Assembly (NCBI RefSeq): GCF_958439165.1 | Contig: NZ_OY288118.1 | Span: 47,292 to 111,291, forward strand | Origin: an uncultured Hydrogenophaga sp. | GTDB lineage: Bacteria > Pseudomonadota > Gammaproteobacteria > Burkholderiales > Burkholderiaceae_C | Reading direction: 5' to 3' | DNA: 64,000 nucleotides | Shown: positions 1 through 8,677 of the stretch, piece after piece | Layout of the letters: the number at the start of each line of letters is the position of its first letter | Position numbering within the stretch: position 1 is the stretch's first letter | Position numbers and translations under genes: made by a program | Notes under the pieces: generated by a model | What the model saw: only the letters and a program-made list of their open reading frames with translations | What the model was told of the DNA's origin: nothing | The model's database searches: none

Positions 1-753
1 CTCGCTGGGGCCGGCGATCATGTCGATGCCCACGGTGCCGAACACATGCTTCTTGGCACTGGCCACATAGGCATTGCCCGGACCGGTGATCTTGTCGACC
101 TTCGGCACGGTGGCCGTGCCGTAAGCCAGGGCAGCCACCGCCTGTGCACCGCCGATGGTGAAGGCGCGCGACACACCGGCCACATGGGCGGCGGCCAGCA
201 CCAGGGGGTTGCGCTCGCCGCGCGGCGTGGGCACCACCATGATGATCTCGGCCACGCCGGCCACGTGCGCCGGAATGGCGTTCATGAGCACGCTCGACGG
301 ATAGGCCGCCTTGCCGCCGGGCACATAGATGCCCACCCGGTCGAGCGGGGTCACCTTCTGGCCCAGCAGGGTGCCGTCTTCGTCGCGGTAGGTCCAGCTC
401 TCGCCGCTGGCCCGCTTCTGGGCCTCGTGGTAGCTGCGCACCCGGCGGGCGGCGGCTTCCAGGGCCTGGCGCTGGGCGGCCGGCAGGCTGTCGAAGGCCG
501 CCTTCAGCTCGACCTGGGTGAGTTCCAGCGCCTTCAGGCTGTCGACCTGCAGGCCGTCGAACCGGGCGGTGTACTCCAGCACAGCGGCGTCTCCACGGAC
601 GCGCACGTCGGCCAGGATGTCGGCCACCCGCTGCTCAATGGCGCCATCGGTCTCGGCCGACCAGTGCAGGCGCTGTGAGAAGGCGGTTTCGAAATCGGAC
701 TGGGCGGTGGACAGGCGCAGGGGTTTCGCCTGCAGCGAAAGGGGGGCGTTCAT
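1..753 (-). CDS. hisD: Histidinol dehydrogenase, 5' part only (runs off the left edge)
   Basis: Oxidises L-histidinol to L-histidine in two NAD-dependent steps, the last reactions of histidine biosynthesis in the cytosol. The first 251 codons are present; the rest lies beyond base 1. Reading from the ATG whose complement is at 751-753, I see the family motif GIYVPGGKAAYPSSVLMN (residues 141-158), then TGPGNAYVASAKKHVFG and IAGPSE at the cut end. The ATG overlaps the TGA of hisG (ATGA), so the two are translationally coupled. Identification is firm; the truncation is a window artefact, not a pseudogene. Confidence 0.95.
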   Translation of the reverse strand, partial: MNAPLSLQAKPLRLSTAQSDFETAFSQRLHWSAETDGAIEQRVADILADVRVRGDAAVLEYTARFDGLQVDSLKALELTQVELKAAFDSLPAAQRQALEAAARRVRSYHEAQKRASGESWTYRDEDGTLLGQKVTPLDRVGIYVPGGKAAYPSSVLMNAIPAHVAGVAEIIMVVPTPRGERNPLVLAAAHVAGVSRAFTIGGAQAVAALAYGTATVPKVDKITGPGNAYVASAKKHVFGTVGIDMIAGPSE

Positions 754-1409
754 GTGAGGGCCTCCTGCACGGTGGCAGCGGCAAAGGCGTCGAGCAGCGG
801 ACGCAGGCGGGCCTGCTTGAGCTTGAGCGACGCCTGGTTGACCACCAGCCGCGAGCTGATGTCCATGATGCGTTCCACCTCCACCAGCTGGTTGGCCTTG
901 AGGGTGTTGCCGGTGGAGACCAGATCGACGATGGCGTCGGCCAGGCCGGTCAGGGGTGCCAGCTCCATGCTGCCGTAGAGCTTGATCAGGTCCACATGCA
1001 CACCCTTGGTGGCGAAGAACTCGCGGGCGATGGTGGTGTACTTGGTGGCCACGCGCAGGCGCGAGCCCTGCCGGACTGCGGTGGCGTAGTCGAAGTCGGA
1101 ACGCACCGCCACGCTCACGCGGCAGCGCGCAATGCGCAGATCGAGAGGCTGGTACAGCCCCTGGCCGCCGTGCTCGATGAGGGTGTCCTTGCCGGTCACG
1201 CCCAGGTCGGCTCCCCCGTGTTCCACATAGGTGGGCACATCGGTGGCGCGCACCAGCACCACCCGCACGCCGGGCTGGTTTGTCGGCAGGATCAGCTTGC
1301 GCGACTTTTCGGGATCTTCGAGCACCTCGATGCCGGCCGCCTGGAGCAGCGGCAGGGTCTCGTCGAAGATGCGGCCCTTGGACAGGGCCAGGGTGATGGT
1401 GTCGTTCAT
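750..1409 (-). CDS. hisG: ATP phosphoribosyltransferase, short form
   Basis: Condenses ATP and PRPP to phosphoribosyl-ATP, the committed step of histidine synthesis. At 219 residues it is the short HisG form, which lacks the C-terminal regulatory domain; in known organisms this form needs a HisZ partner, which is not in this window. The PRPP-binding signature DAIVDLVSTGNTLKANQL is at residues 158-175, preceded by the HisG stretch VTGKDTLIEHG. The ATG overlaps the end of murA by 4 nt and the stop overlaps hisD. The murA-hisG-hisD order is common in Betaproteobacteria. Confidence 0.96.
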   Translation of the reverse strand: MNDTITLALSKGRIFDETLPLLQAAGIEVLEDPEKSRKLILPTNQPGVRVVLVRATDVPTYVEHGGADLGVTGKDTLIEHGGQGLYQPLDLRIARCRVSVAVRSDFDYATAVRQGSRLRVATKYTTIAREFFATKGVHVDLIKLYGSMELAPLTGLADAIVDLVSTGNTLKANQLVEVERIMDISSRLVVNQASLKLKQARLRPLLDAFAAATVQEALT

Positions 1410-2683
1410 GAGATGCGTTCGATATCGGCCCCGATGGCGCGCAGCTTGGCTTCCATCTGGTCGTAGCCGCGGTCGAGGTGGTAGATGCGGTCGACCACCG
1501 TCTCGCCATCGGCCACCAGTCCGGCGATCACGAGGCTGGCGGATGCACGCAGGTCGGTGGCCATCACGGTGGCACCCGACAGGCGCTGCACGCCCTCGAT
1601 GACCGCCACCTTGCCGTCGGTCTGGATGTGGGCCCCCAGCCGCACCAGCTCGTTCACGTGCATGAACCGGTTTTCGAAGATGGTCTCGGTGACCTTGCTG
1701 GTGCCCTGCGAGATGCAGTTGAGCGCCATGAACTGGGCCTGCATGTCGGTCGGGAAGCCGGGGTATTCGGTGGTGCGGAAGGTCTGGGCCTTCAGGCGCC
1801 CGCTGGCGCGGATGCGGATGAAGTCACCGGCGGCATTGCGGCCCGCCTCGATCTCGGCCCCCGCCTCCAGCAGCTTGTCGATGACGGCGTCCAGGTGGTC
1901 GGCGCGGCCGTGGCGCAGCACCACGTCCCCGCCGGTGGCGGCCACCGCGCACAGAAAGGTGCCGGCCTCGATGCGGTCGGCCACCACGCGGTGGGTGCAG
2001 TCCTGCAGGCGGTCGACCCCCTGCACATGGATGCGGCTGGTGCCGTGCCCTTCGATCCGCGCGCCCATGGCGATCAGCATCTCGGCCAGATCACCGATCT
2101 CCGGTTCCTGGGCTGCGTTTTCCAGCAGGGTCTCGCCCTCGGCCAGGGCGGCTGCCATCAGGAAGTTCTCGGTCCCGGTGACCGTGACCATGTCGGTGGC
2201 AATGCGCGCACCGTGCAGCCGGCTGCGGCCGGCCGGCAGGCGGGCCACCATGTAGCCGTGCTCGACAACGATCTCGGCACCCATGGCCTGCATGCCCTTG
2301 ATGTGCTGGTCGACCGGGCGCGAGCCGATGGCGCAACCGCCGGGCAGCGACACCTTGGCATGGCCGAAACGGGCCAGCAGCGGCCCGAGCACCAGCACCG
2401 ACGCCCGCATGGTCTTGACCAGGTCGTAGGGCGCTTCCGGACGCAGGGTGTCGGGCGCCCGCAGCGTGACGCTGCCGGGCTCGTCGGTGCGGGTCTGCAC
2501 GCCCATGTTCTCCAGCAGCTGACGCATGGTCGTGACGTCGCGCAGCCGCGGCACGTTCTGCAGCGTCACCGGTGCTTCGGTCAGCAGGGCTGCGCACAGC
2601 TCGGGCAGGGCCGCGTTCTTGGCCCCGGAGACCGGCACCTCGCCGCTCAGGGTGTTGCCACCTCGGATTCGGAGTTTGTCCAT
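1406..2683 (-). CDS. murA: UDP-N-acetylglucosamine 1-carboxyvinyltransferase
   Basis: Transfers enolpyruvate from PEP to UDP-GlcNAc, the first committed step of peptidoglycan precursor synthesis in the cytosol and the target of fosfomycin. The product has 425 residues, the usual length. The substrate-binding K22-N23 pair sits in SGAKNAALPEL, and the loop PGGCAIGSRPVDQH carries the catalytic, fosfomycin-reactive cysteine at residue 117. TDMQAQFMAL and the C-terminal RGYDQMEAKLRAIGADIER are also typical. It starts one base after the bolA-like stop and overlaps hisG by 4 nt. Confidence 0.97.
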   Translation of the reverse strand: MDKLRIRGGNTLSGEVPVSGAKNAALPELCAALLTEAPVTLQNVPRLRDVTTMRQLLENMGVQTRTDEPGSVTLRAPDTLRPEAPYDLVKTMRASVLVLGPLLARFGHAKVSLPGGCAIGSRPVDQHIKGMQAMGAEIVVEHGYMVARLPAGRSRLHGARIATDMVTVTGTENFLMAAALAEGETLLENAAQEPEIGDLAEMLIAMGARIEGHGTSRIHVQGVDRLQDCTHRVVADRIEAGTFLCAVAATGGDVVLRHGRADHLDAVIDKLLEAGAEIEAGRNAAGDFIRIRASGRLKAQTFRTTEYPGFPTDMQAQFMALNCISQGTSKVTETIFENRFMHVNELVRLGAHIQTDGKVAVIEGVQRLSGATVMATDLRASASLVIAGLVADGETVVDRIYHLDRGYDQMEAKLRAIGADIERIS

Positions 2684-2684
2684 G

Positions 2685-2924
2685 TCAGGCCTGTGCCGCC
2701 CATTCGGCGGGGGTATGGGTCTTCATCGAGAGGGCATGGACCTCGTCGGTGCGGATGCGTTCACCCAGCGTGGCATACACCCGCTGGTGGCGCTGGATCA
2801 GCCGCAGCCCTTCGAAGGCCGGCGAGACGATCACGGCAGCCCAGTGCCGACCGTCGCCGGTGACCTCGATGTGATCGCACGGCAGTCCGGCAGCGATGAT
2901 GTTCTGAAGGTCTTGGGCAGTCAT
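2685..2924 (-). CDS. BolA/IbaG-family protein
   Basis: A 79-residue single-domain BolA protein. The family pattern is clear: CDHIEVTGDGRHW (residues 16-28), FEGLRLIQRHQRVYATLGE (38-56) and HALSMKTHTP at the C-terminus. BolA proteins bind [2Fe-2S] clusters with monothiol glutaredoxins; the IbaG branch is often encoded next to murA and Mla genes, as here. The histidine in RHQRVY and the cysteine at residue 16 are possible ligands. The stop is one base before the murA start and the gene follows the ABC permease by 1 nt. Which BolA subfamily it belongs to is inferred from context. Confidence 0.9.
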   Translation of the reverse strand: MTAQDLQNIIAAGLPCDHIEVTGDGRHWAAVIVSPAFEGLRLIQRHQRVYATLGERIRTDEVHALSMKTHTPAEWAAQA

Positions 2925-2925
2925 G

Positions 2926-3681
2926 TCAGTGTCGGATCTTGTAGCCGGTCTTGAGGAGGTGCAGGGCCAGCAGGCTCACGGCCGCCAGGGCGGTGGCCAC
3001 CAGACCCAGGCTGACCCACGGCGAGACGTCGCTCTGGCCGAAAAAGCCGTAGCGGAAGCCGTCGATCATGTAGAAGAAGGGGTTGAGGTGGCTGACCTGC
3101 TGCCAGAAAGCAGGCAGGGAGTGGATGGAGTAGAACACGCCCGAGAGGAAGGTCATGGGCACGATGATGAAGTTCTGGAAGGCCGCCATCTGGTCGAACT
3201 TCTCGGCCCAGAGGCCGGCGATCACGCCGAGCGCACCCAGCAGGGCGGCGCCCATCAGGCCGAAAGCCACGATCCACAGCGGGGCCACCACGGTCGGCTG
3301 GGCGAACCACCAGGTGGCCAGCATCACGCCGGCACCCACCGCCATGCCGCGGACCACCGACGATCCCACATAGGCCACGAACCAGGCCCGGTGCGAGAGC
3401 GGCGTGAGCAGCAGGAAGACCAGGTTGCCCATGATCTTGCTCTGGATGAGCGAGCTGCTGCTGTTGGCAAAGGCGTTCTGCAGCACGCTCATCATCACCA
3501 GCCCGGGCAGGAGGAAGGCGGTGTAGCTGACCGAGTCGTACACCTCCACCCGGTCTTCCAGCACGTGACCGAAGATCAGCAGGTACAGGATGGCCGTGAT
3601 GACCGGCGCTGCCACCGTCTGGAAACCGACCTTCCAGAACCGCAGCACCTCCTTGTAGAACAGGGTCTGCCAGCCGGTCAT
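2926..3681 (-). CDS. ABC-2 type transporter permease (YadH-like)
   Basis: An integral inner-membrane permease of 251 residues with about six hydrophobic segments and the ABC-2 signature (LIFGHVLEDRVEVYDSVSYTAFLLPGLVMMSVLQNAF, then MTFLSGVFYSIHSLP). It pairs with the ATPase encoded immediately upstream, whose stop overlaps this start by 4 nt. YadGH-type transporters lie beside mla genes in many Betaproteobacteria; the substrate is unknown and an envelope-related cargo is only inferred from context. Confidence 0.9.
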   Translation of the reverse strand: MTGWQTLFYKEVLRFWKVGFQTVAAPVITAILYLLIFGHVLEDRVEVYDSVSYTAFLLPGLVMMSVLQNAFANSSSSLIQSKIMGNLVFLLLTPLSHRAWFVAYVGSSVVRGMAVGAGVMLATWWFAQPTVVAPLWIVAFGLMGAALLGALGVIAGLWAEKFDQMAAFQNFIIVPMTFLSGVFYSIHSLPAFWQQVSHLNPFFYMIDGFRYGFFGQSDVSPWVSLGLVATALAAVSLLALHLLKTGYKIRH

Positions 3682-4634
3682 GCTGCCACCTCTTCTTCAG
3701 CGGCGGCGGCTGGCGGTGCCGCCACGGGCGAGGGCGTGCCGGTCAGGGCCAGGAAGACGTCTTCCAGATCGGGCTTGCGGATCTCGATGTCCTCGGGCGT
3801 GACGCCGGCCTCCCGCAATCGGGCCAGTGTCCGCTCGACCGCCAGGGCATCGGTGACCGGCAGCTGCACCACCCGGCCGGTGACGCGGGCCTGGCTGGCC
3901 AGATCGACCGGAAGCGCCGCGTCGGTCTTGAACCGCAGCACCTGCGAGGAAGAACGGGCCAGCAGGGACGATGTGCTTTCCAGTGCCACCACATGCCCCT
4001 GCTTGAGCATCGCGATGCGGTTGCACAAGGCCTCGGCCTCTTCCAGGTAGTGGGTGGTCAGCAGCACGGTGCTGCCCAGCCGCTTGTTCAGGCCGGAAAT
4101 GAACTGCCACAGGGTCTGGCGCAGCTCCACATCCACGCCCGCAGTGGGCTCGTCGAGCACGATGACCGGCGGCTTGTGCACCAGCGCCTGCGCGATCAGC
4201 ACGCGGCGCTTCATGCCGCCGGAGAGCTGGCGCATGTTGGCGTTGGCCTTGTCCGCCAGACCGAGGCCGGTCAGCAGCTCGTCGATCCAGTCGTCGTTGT
4301 GGCGCACGCCGAAATACCCGGACTGAATGCGCAGCGCCTCGCGCACGTTGAAGAACGGATCGAACACCAGTTCCTGGGGCACGACGCCCAGCTGACGGCG
4401 GGCAGCCTGGTAATCGGCCTGGACATCGTGGCCCAGCACCGTCACCCGGCCTTCGGTGGCACGACTGAGGCCGGCCAGGATGCTGATGAGAGTGGTCTTG
4501 CCGGCACCATTCGGCCCGAGCAGGCCGAAGAACTCACCGGGCTCGATGTCGAAGGACACCGAACTCAGGGCCTGGAAGGCTCCACGCGCGGTGCGGTAAG
4601 TCTTGGAAACGTTCTGGAAGGAAACAGCAGGCAT
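3678..4634 (-). CDS. ABC transporter ATP-binding protein (YadG-like)
   Basis: A 318-residue ABC ATPase: Walker A GPNGAGKTT near residue 39, Q-loop VVPQELVFDP, signature LSGGMKRRVLIAQALVHKP, and Walker B VIVLDEPTAGVD followed by the H-loop TTHYLEEAE. The C-terminal hundred residues form the extra DUF4162-type region common in ABC-2 exporters, ending in an alanine/glutamate-rich tail. It overlaps the permease gene by 4 nt and starts 94 nt after the mlaB stop. It energises export by the neighbouring permease; cargo unknown. Confidence 0.92.
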   Translation of the reverse strand: MPAVSFQNVSKTYRTARGAFQALSSVSFDIEPGEFFGLLGPNGAGKTTLISILAGLSRATEGRVTVLGHDVQADYQAARRQLGVVPQELVFDPFFNVREALRIQSGYFGVRHNDDWIDELLTGLGLADKANANMRQLSGGMKRRVLIAQALVHKPPVIVLDEPTAGVDVELRQTLWQFISGLNKRLGSTVLLTTHYLEEAEALCNRIAMLKQGHVVALESTSSLLARSSSQVLRFKTDAALPVDLASQARVTGRVVQLPVTDALAVERTLARLREAGVTPEDIEIRKPDLEDVFLALTGTPSPVAAPPAAAAEEEVAA

Positions 4635-4728
4635 GCGCGGGCGGGACCACAGGTCTCACCGGTCGGGCGCAGACGATCTGCGGCAGCGGGTGAGCCGGCC
4701 ATTTTAAGGCTCGGGGCCACCGGCCGCC

Positions 4729-5016
4729 TCAGGCCGGGAGAAGCGACTCCACGCCGTATAGGGCCAACAGGTCGCGCAGCCGGACGGGCAGCCCGGTCAC
4801 CTGCAGCGCCTTTCCCTGCTCCTGCAGGTGTCGGCCCACCTCGAGGAGCACCGCCACGGCGGAAGAATCGAAATGCACCAACGCGGATGCGTCCACCGGC
4901 ACGACAGGACCCGGCTGGGACGTCACGGCGAGCTGGAGGAGCTTGAGTGTGGCCGCTGCCTCGTCCAGGGTCAGGCGTTCAGGCAGGCGGGCCACAGGGG
5001 TCACGGGATCGGTCAC
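4729..5016 (-). CDS. mlaB: STAS-domain protein, Mla ABC component MlaB
   Basis: A 95-residue cytosolic STAS domain. In the Mla complex this subunit docks on the ATPase MlaF and is needed for stable assembly of the MlaFEDB phospholipid transporter. The STAS core is visible as PVVPVDASALVHFDSSAVAVLLEVGRHL, with the conserved D-S-S around residues 50-52. It is the last mla gene, 16 nt after mlaC. The call relies on the STAS fold plus operon position. Confidence 0.9.
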   Translation of the reverse strand: MTDPVTPVARLPERLTLDEAAATLKLLQLAVTSQPGPVVPVDASALVHFDSSAVAVLLEVGRHLQEQGKALQVTGLPVRLRDLLALYGVESLLPA

Positions 5017-5032
5017 GGGAAGATCAGGGAAT

Positions 5033-5653
5033 TCAGCTGCGCGCGCTGTTGGCTTTGTTGCGCTGGGCCAGCGAGGTGATCAGGCCATCGATGCCTTTGG
5101 CCGAGATCTCCTGGGCAAACTGTGTGCGGTAGGTTTCCACCAGCCAGACGCCCAGCACGTTGATGTCGTAGATCTTCCAGCCGCCGGGGCTCTTCTCGAG
5201 GCGGTAGTCGAGCTGGATCGGCTCACCCTTGCCGCGAACCTCGCTGCGGACCACGACCTCGGTGTCGGCCGGCTGCATGCGCAGCGGCTTGAAGCTCAGG
5301 GTCTGGTCCTTGACCTCGCCGAGCGCGCCCGAGTAGGTGCGCACCAGCAGTGTCTTGAACTCGTCCTGCAGCTTCTGCTGCTGCTCGGGGGTGGCCTGAC
5401 GCCAGAAGCGGCCCACCGCGGAAGCGGTCATGCGCGTGAAGTTCACGTTGGGCATGATCCGGGTGTCGACCAGATTGACGATGCGGTTGATGTCGCCCGC
5501 CTGGATGGCCGGATCGGCCTTCACGGCGGTGAGCACCTCGCTGGAGATGCGTTTGACGAGCGCGTCGGGGGCCTCGTCGGCTGCGGCGGCAGGCAGGGCC
5601 CATGCGGCAGCGGACAGGGTGACGATGGCCAGCCAGGTACGGCGCTGGATCAT
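5033..5653 (-). CDS. mlaC: Periplasmic phospholipid-binding protein MlaC
   Basis: Soluble periplasmic carrier that shuttles phospholipids between the MlaA-porin complex of the outer membrane and MlaFEDB in the inner membrane. I place the start at the ATG at 5653 (MIQRRTWLAI) because a cleavable signal peptide ending near ALPAAAA follows at once and an AAAGGAA ribosome site lies just upstream; an in-frame extension of 13 codons is possible but unlikely. The mature part shows the Ttg2D/MlaC pattern: LVDTRIMPNVNFTRMTASAVGRFWR, then TYSGALGEVKDQTLSFKPL and WKIYDINVLGVWLVETYRTQF. It lies 135 nt after mlaA. Confidence 0.94.
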   Translation of the reverse strand: MIQRRTWLAIVTLSAAAWALPAAAADEAPDALVKRISSEVLTAVKADPAIQAGDINRIVNLVDTRIMPNVNFTRMTASAVGRFWRQATPEQQQKLQDEFKTLLVRTYSGALGEVKDQTLSFKPLRMQPADTEVVVRSEVRGKGEPIQLDYRLEKSPGGWKIYDINVLGVWLVETYRTQFAQEISAKGIDGLITSLAQRNKANSARS

Positions 5654-5788
5654 GGAGATTCCTTTCGGTGGGAGCGACCCTGGTGGGGTCAAGCGCTCGG
5701 GATGTCGATGGTAGGTGTCGGACCGGCGAGCTTCGTGTCCGGTTCCCGGGTCATTCGTTGCGATTCGTTTCGACGCCGAAGGAAGTGA

Positions 5789-6523
5789 TCACTCACCATC
5801 TCCGATGCCGATGCCCTTGTCGATCATGCTGTCGATCTGATTCTGGCGCCGGTTGAGGTAGAAGTCGCGGGTGAAGCTGTACTTGTCGAGTGCGGCTTCC
5901 TCCAGCACATTGCCGGCGCCGAGCAGGCCGGCCCGGATGTCCACCACTTCCAGCGCCCACAAAGCATTGCGGTTGGCCTTGTTGTCCAGCTGGTTGAGCG
6001 GGTCGGCAGCCAGGTCGACCACCAGACCGCCGGTGTCACGCACCGACGAGGGGCCCAGGAAAGGCAGGACCACATACGGCCCGGACGGCACGCCCCAGCG
6101 ACCCAGGGTCTGGCCAAAGTCGATCTTGGTGCGCGGGATGCCGGCCTCGCTGGCGATGTCCAGCACGCCGCCCAGCCCGAACACCGTATTGACGCTGAAA
6201 CGCATCAGGTTCTCGCCCGCCTCCTTGGGCCGCAGCTGGAACATGGCGTTGAAGGTCGACCACAGGTCACCCAGGTTCGAGAAGAAGTTGTTGACGCCGG
6301 TGCGCACCGGCTGCGGTGTGACCTCGACATACGCAGTGGCCACCGGCTTGACCACGGCCGTGTCGACCGCGTCGTTGAAGCGGTACACGCCCCGGTTGAA
6401 CGGCTCCAGCGGGTCGTTCGGATTGGCATCCGGTCCGGTCGCGCAGCCGGTCAGCAGCGCAGTCAGACCCGCCAGCAGGAACAGGTGCACGCGGCGAGCG
6501 ATGAAATTCGTGAGGGTCATCAT
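5789..6523 (-). CDS. mlaA: Outer-membrane lipoprotein MlaA (VacJ)
   Basis: Removes mislocalised phospholipids from the outer leaflet of the outer membrane and passes them to MlaC. The N-terminus is a lipoprotein signal with lipobox LLTGC (Cys27), followed by the VacJ hallmark DPLEPFNRGVYRFND. Further family blocks are FFSNLGDLWSTFN, RFSVNTVFGLGGVLDIASEAGI and DFGQTLGRWGVPSGPYVVLPFLGPSSVRD. A GGAG site precedes the first of two adjacent ATGs. In E. coli mlaA is a separate locus; here it sits between mlaD and mlaC, so the whole pathway is in one operon. Confidence 0.96.
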   Translation of the reverse strand: MMTLTNFIARRVHLFLLAGLTALLTGCATGPDANPNDPLEPFNRGVYRFNDAVDTAVVKPVATAYVEVTPQPVRTGVNNFFSNLGDLWSTFNAMFQLRPKEAGENLMRFSVNTVFGLGGVLDIASEAGIPRTKIDFGQTLGRWGVPSGPYVVLPFLGPSSVRDTGGLVVDLAADPLNQLDNKANRNALWALEVVDIRAGLLGAGNVLEEAALDKYSFTRDFYLNRRQNQIDSMIDKGIGIGDGE

Positions 6524-6550
6524 GGGGAGTCTCCGGGTACGAAAGCGGGC

Positions 6551-7030
6551 TTACTGGGACTCGTCGGCGGGTTTGCCTTCGGCAGCCTTGTTGAACAGGA
6601 ACTGGCCGATCAGGTTCTCGAGAATGACGGCGGACTGGGTCTGGGTGATCACGGCCCCCTGGGCGATGTTCTCGGGATCGCCGCCCGGTTCGATGCCGAT
6701 GTACTGCTCGCCCAGCAGACCGCTGGTGAGGATCTTCATGGAACTGTCCTTCGGAAAGGCGTAGCGGGACTCCAGTGCCAGCACCACATTGCCCTGGAAG
6801 GTCTTGTCGTCGAAGGTGATGGCCTCGACCCGCCCGACGACCACGCCGGCACTGCGGACCGCCGCTCGGGGCTTGAGACCGCCGATGTTGTCGAAACGGG
6901 CAGTCACCTTGTAGGTGGGTTCGAAGTTGAGGGACAGCAGGTTGGCCGACTGCAAAGCCAGAAACAGCAGGGCGGCCGCGCCGATCAGCACGAAGAGGCC
7001 GACCCAGACATCGTTCTTGGAAGTGTTCAT
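6551..7030 (-). CDS. mlaD: MCE-domain phospholipid transporter subunit MlaD
   Basis: A 159-residue protein with one N-terminal membrane helix (about residues 7-27, VWVGLFVLIGAAALLFLALQ) and a periplasmic MCE domain beginning at YKVTARFDNIGGLKPRAAVRSAG. MlaD forms the hexameric ring that holds phospholipid above the MlaE permease. The motif LTSGLLGEQYIGIEPGGD is the characteristic central pore segment. It follows mlaE by 19 nt and precedes mlaA by 27 nt. Confidence 0.96.
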   Translation of the reverse strand: MNTSKNDVWVGLFVLIGAAALLFLALQSANLLSLNFEPTYKVTARFDNIGGLKPRAAVRSAGVVVGRVEAITFDDKTFQGNVVLALESRYAFPKDSSMKILTSGLLGEQYIGIEPGGDPENIAQGAVITQTQSAVILENLIGQFLFNKAAEGKPADESQ

Positions 7031-7049
7031 GGTGGACGGGTCCTGAAAA

Positions 7050-7832
7050 TCAGATGCTGAACATCATGGCGGTGAGGACGAAGTCGAGTCCGAGCACCGC
7101 GAGGGAGGCCACCACCACAGTGCGGGTGGTGGCACGCGAGACGCCTTCGGGCGTGGGCTGTGCCATGAAGCCCTGCAGCAGGGCCACGAAGGTGACGGTG
7201 AAGCCGAAGACGACGCTCTTGATGACGCCGTTGCCTACGTCGGCCCAGACATCGACGCCGCCTTGCATCTGGCTCCAGAAGGCCCCCGAATCGACGCCGA
7301 TCATGAGCACGCCCACCACCCAGCCGCCGATGACACCGACCGCACTGAACACGGCGGCCAGCAGCGGCAGGGTGATCACGCCGGCCCAGAAGCGCGGCGC
7401 CAGCACCCGCTTTACCGGGTCGACCGCCATCATCTCCATGGCGCTGAGCTGCTCGCCGGCCTTCATCAGGCCGATCTCGGCGGTGAGCGAGGTGCCGGCC
7501 CGGCCGGCAAACAGCAGCGCGCTGACCACCGGCCCGAGCTCCCGCACCAGGGAAAGCGCCACCAGCAGACCCAGCGCCTCGGTGGCTCCGTAACGCTGCA
7601 GCGTGTAGTAGCCCTGCAGCCCCAGCACGAAGCCGACGAACAGGCCCGAGACGCCAATGATGGCCAGCGAATAGTTGCCCAGGAAATGGATCTGGTCGCG
7701 AACCAGACCGAAACGGCGCAGGCTGGGACCGATGAGCGCCAGCAGGCGGATGAACAGGCGTGCGGCCAGGCCGATGCCGGCCAGCTGCAAGCGCACGGCT
7801 CGACCCACGCGGGCGGGATGCAGGGCCTTCAT
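7050..7832 (-). CDS. mlaE: Mla ABC transporter permease MlaE
   Basis: Inner-membrane permease of the Mla lipid transporter, 260 residues, MlaE/YrbE family. Visible blocks: a cytosolic amphipathic N-terminus, FLGNYSLAIIGVSGLFVGFVLGLQGYYTLQRYGA, the highly conserved RELGPVVSALLFAGRAGTSLTAEIGLMKAGEQLSAMEMM coupling region, and several hydrophobic helices to the C-terminus. The ATG overlaps the mlaF stop (ATGA). Confidence 0.96.
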   Translation of the reverse strand: MKALHPARVGRAVRLQLAGIGLAARLFIRLLALIGPSLRRFGLVRDQIHFLGNYSLAIIGVSGLFVGFVLGLQGYYTLQRYGATEALGLLVALSLVRELGPVVSALLFAGRAGTSLTAEIGLMKAGEQLSAMEMMAVDPVKRVLAPRFWAGVITLPLLAAVFSAVGVIGGWVVGVLMIGVDSGAFWSQMQGGVDVWADVGNGVIKSVVFGFTVTFVALLQGFMAQPTPEGVSRATTRTVVVASLAVLGLDFVLTAMMFSI

Positions 7833-8647
7833 GTGCGGCCTCCCGGCCCGAAATCGGCCGCGAGGTCGGGCGCCGGATGGTGGAACCGCACCGGACCGTC
7901 CGGCAGGGCATTGACGAACTGGTGCACCAGCGGGTCGGTGCTGTTGCGCACCTCGTCGGGCGTGCCCTGGGCCGCGATGCGGCCGTTGGCCAGCACGACG
8001 ACCTGGTCGGCAATGTGGAAGGTCTCGTCCAGATCGTGCGAGACCACGATGCTGGTCAGGCCCATGGCGTCGTTGAGCTGGCGGATGAGCCGGGCCGCCG
8101 TGCCCAGCGAGATCGGGTCGAGGCCGGCAAAGGGCTCGTCGTACATGATCAGTTCGGGGTCCAGGGCAATGGCCCGGGCGAGTGCCACACGACGCGCCAT
8201 GCCGCCCGACAGCTCGCTGGGCATCAGGTGGCGTGCACCGCGCAGGCCCACGGCATTGAGCTTCATGAGCACGATGTCGCGCACCATCGACTCGGGCAGC
8301 GTGGTGTGCTCGCGCAGCGGGAAGGCCACGTTGTCAAAGACGCTCATGTCGGTGAACAGCGCGCCGAACTGGAACAGCATGCCCATGCGGCGCCGCGATG
8401 CGTACAGCCTTGCGGGGTCCATGGTGGTGACGTCGGCGCCGTCGAACAGTGTCTGACCCTGGCTGGCCCGGATCTGCCCGCCGATGAGGCGCAGCACCGT
8501 GGTCTTGCCACCGCCGGAGGCGCCCATGAGCGCCGTAACCTTGCCGCGCGGCACGGTCAGGGAAATGCCGTCCAGGATGACGCGTTCACCGTAGCCGAAG
8601 GTGACGCCGCGCAGTTCGACGAGAGGGGGTGCGATGGTGGTGCTCAT
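7829..8647 (-). CDS. mlaF: Mla ABC transporter ATP-binding protein MlaF
   Basis: ATPase of the phospholipid transporter. I start at the ATG at 8647 (MSTTIAPPLVELRGVTFGYGE), giving 272 residues; the frame stays open to 8731 but the extra residues do not match the family. Walker A is GASGGGKTT, the Q-loop region MLFQFGALFTDMSVFDNVAFPLREHT is MlaF-specific, signature LSGGMARRVALARAIALDP, Walker B ELIMYDEPFAGLDP, H-loop VSHDLDETF. First gene of the mla run; a terminator-like hairpin lies only 8 nt upstream and no clear ribosome site is visible. Confidence 0.95.
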   Translation of the reverse strand: MSTTIAPPLVELRGVTFGYGERVILDGISLTVPRGKVTALMGASGGGKTTVLRLIGGQIRASQGQTLFDGADVTTMDPARLYASRRRMGMLFQFGALFTDMSVFDNVAFPLREHTTLPESMVRDIVLMKLNAVGLRGARHLMPSELSGGMARRVALARAIALDPELIMYDEPFAGLDPISLGTAARLIRQLNDAMGLTSIVVSHDLDETFHIADQVVVLANGRIAAQGTPDEVRNSTDPLVHQFVNALPDGPVRFHHPAPDLAADFGPGGRT

Positions 8648-8652
8648 CAATG

Positions 8653-8677
8653 AAAAGCCGGGCTTGGGAACCCGGCT
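8653..8677 (-). terminator. Intrinsic terminator of gltBD, abutting mlaF
   Basis: Stem AGCCGGG/CCCGGCT (8656-8662 with 8671-8677) with an 8-nt loop, followed on the minus strand by TTTT (8656-8653). It lies 58 nt beyond the gltD stop. The end of the structure is only a few bases before the mlaF ATG at 8647, so it would occlude any ribosome site there. A TATCAT -10-like element at 8684-8689 (minus strand) could start an mlaF transcript right at this hairpin. Confidence 0.7.

Noticed and set aside
1..753. hisD as a broken gene
   Set aside because: The reading frame is intact to the window edge; it is cut only because the window ends.
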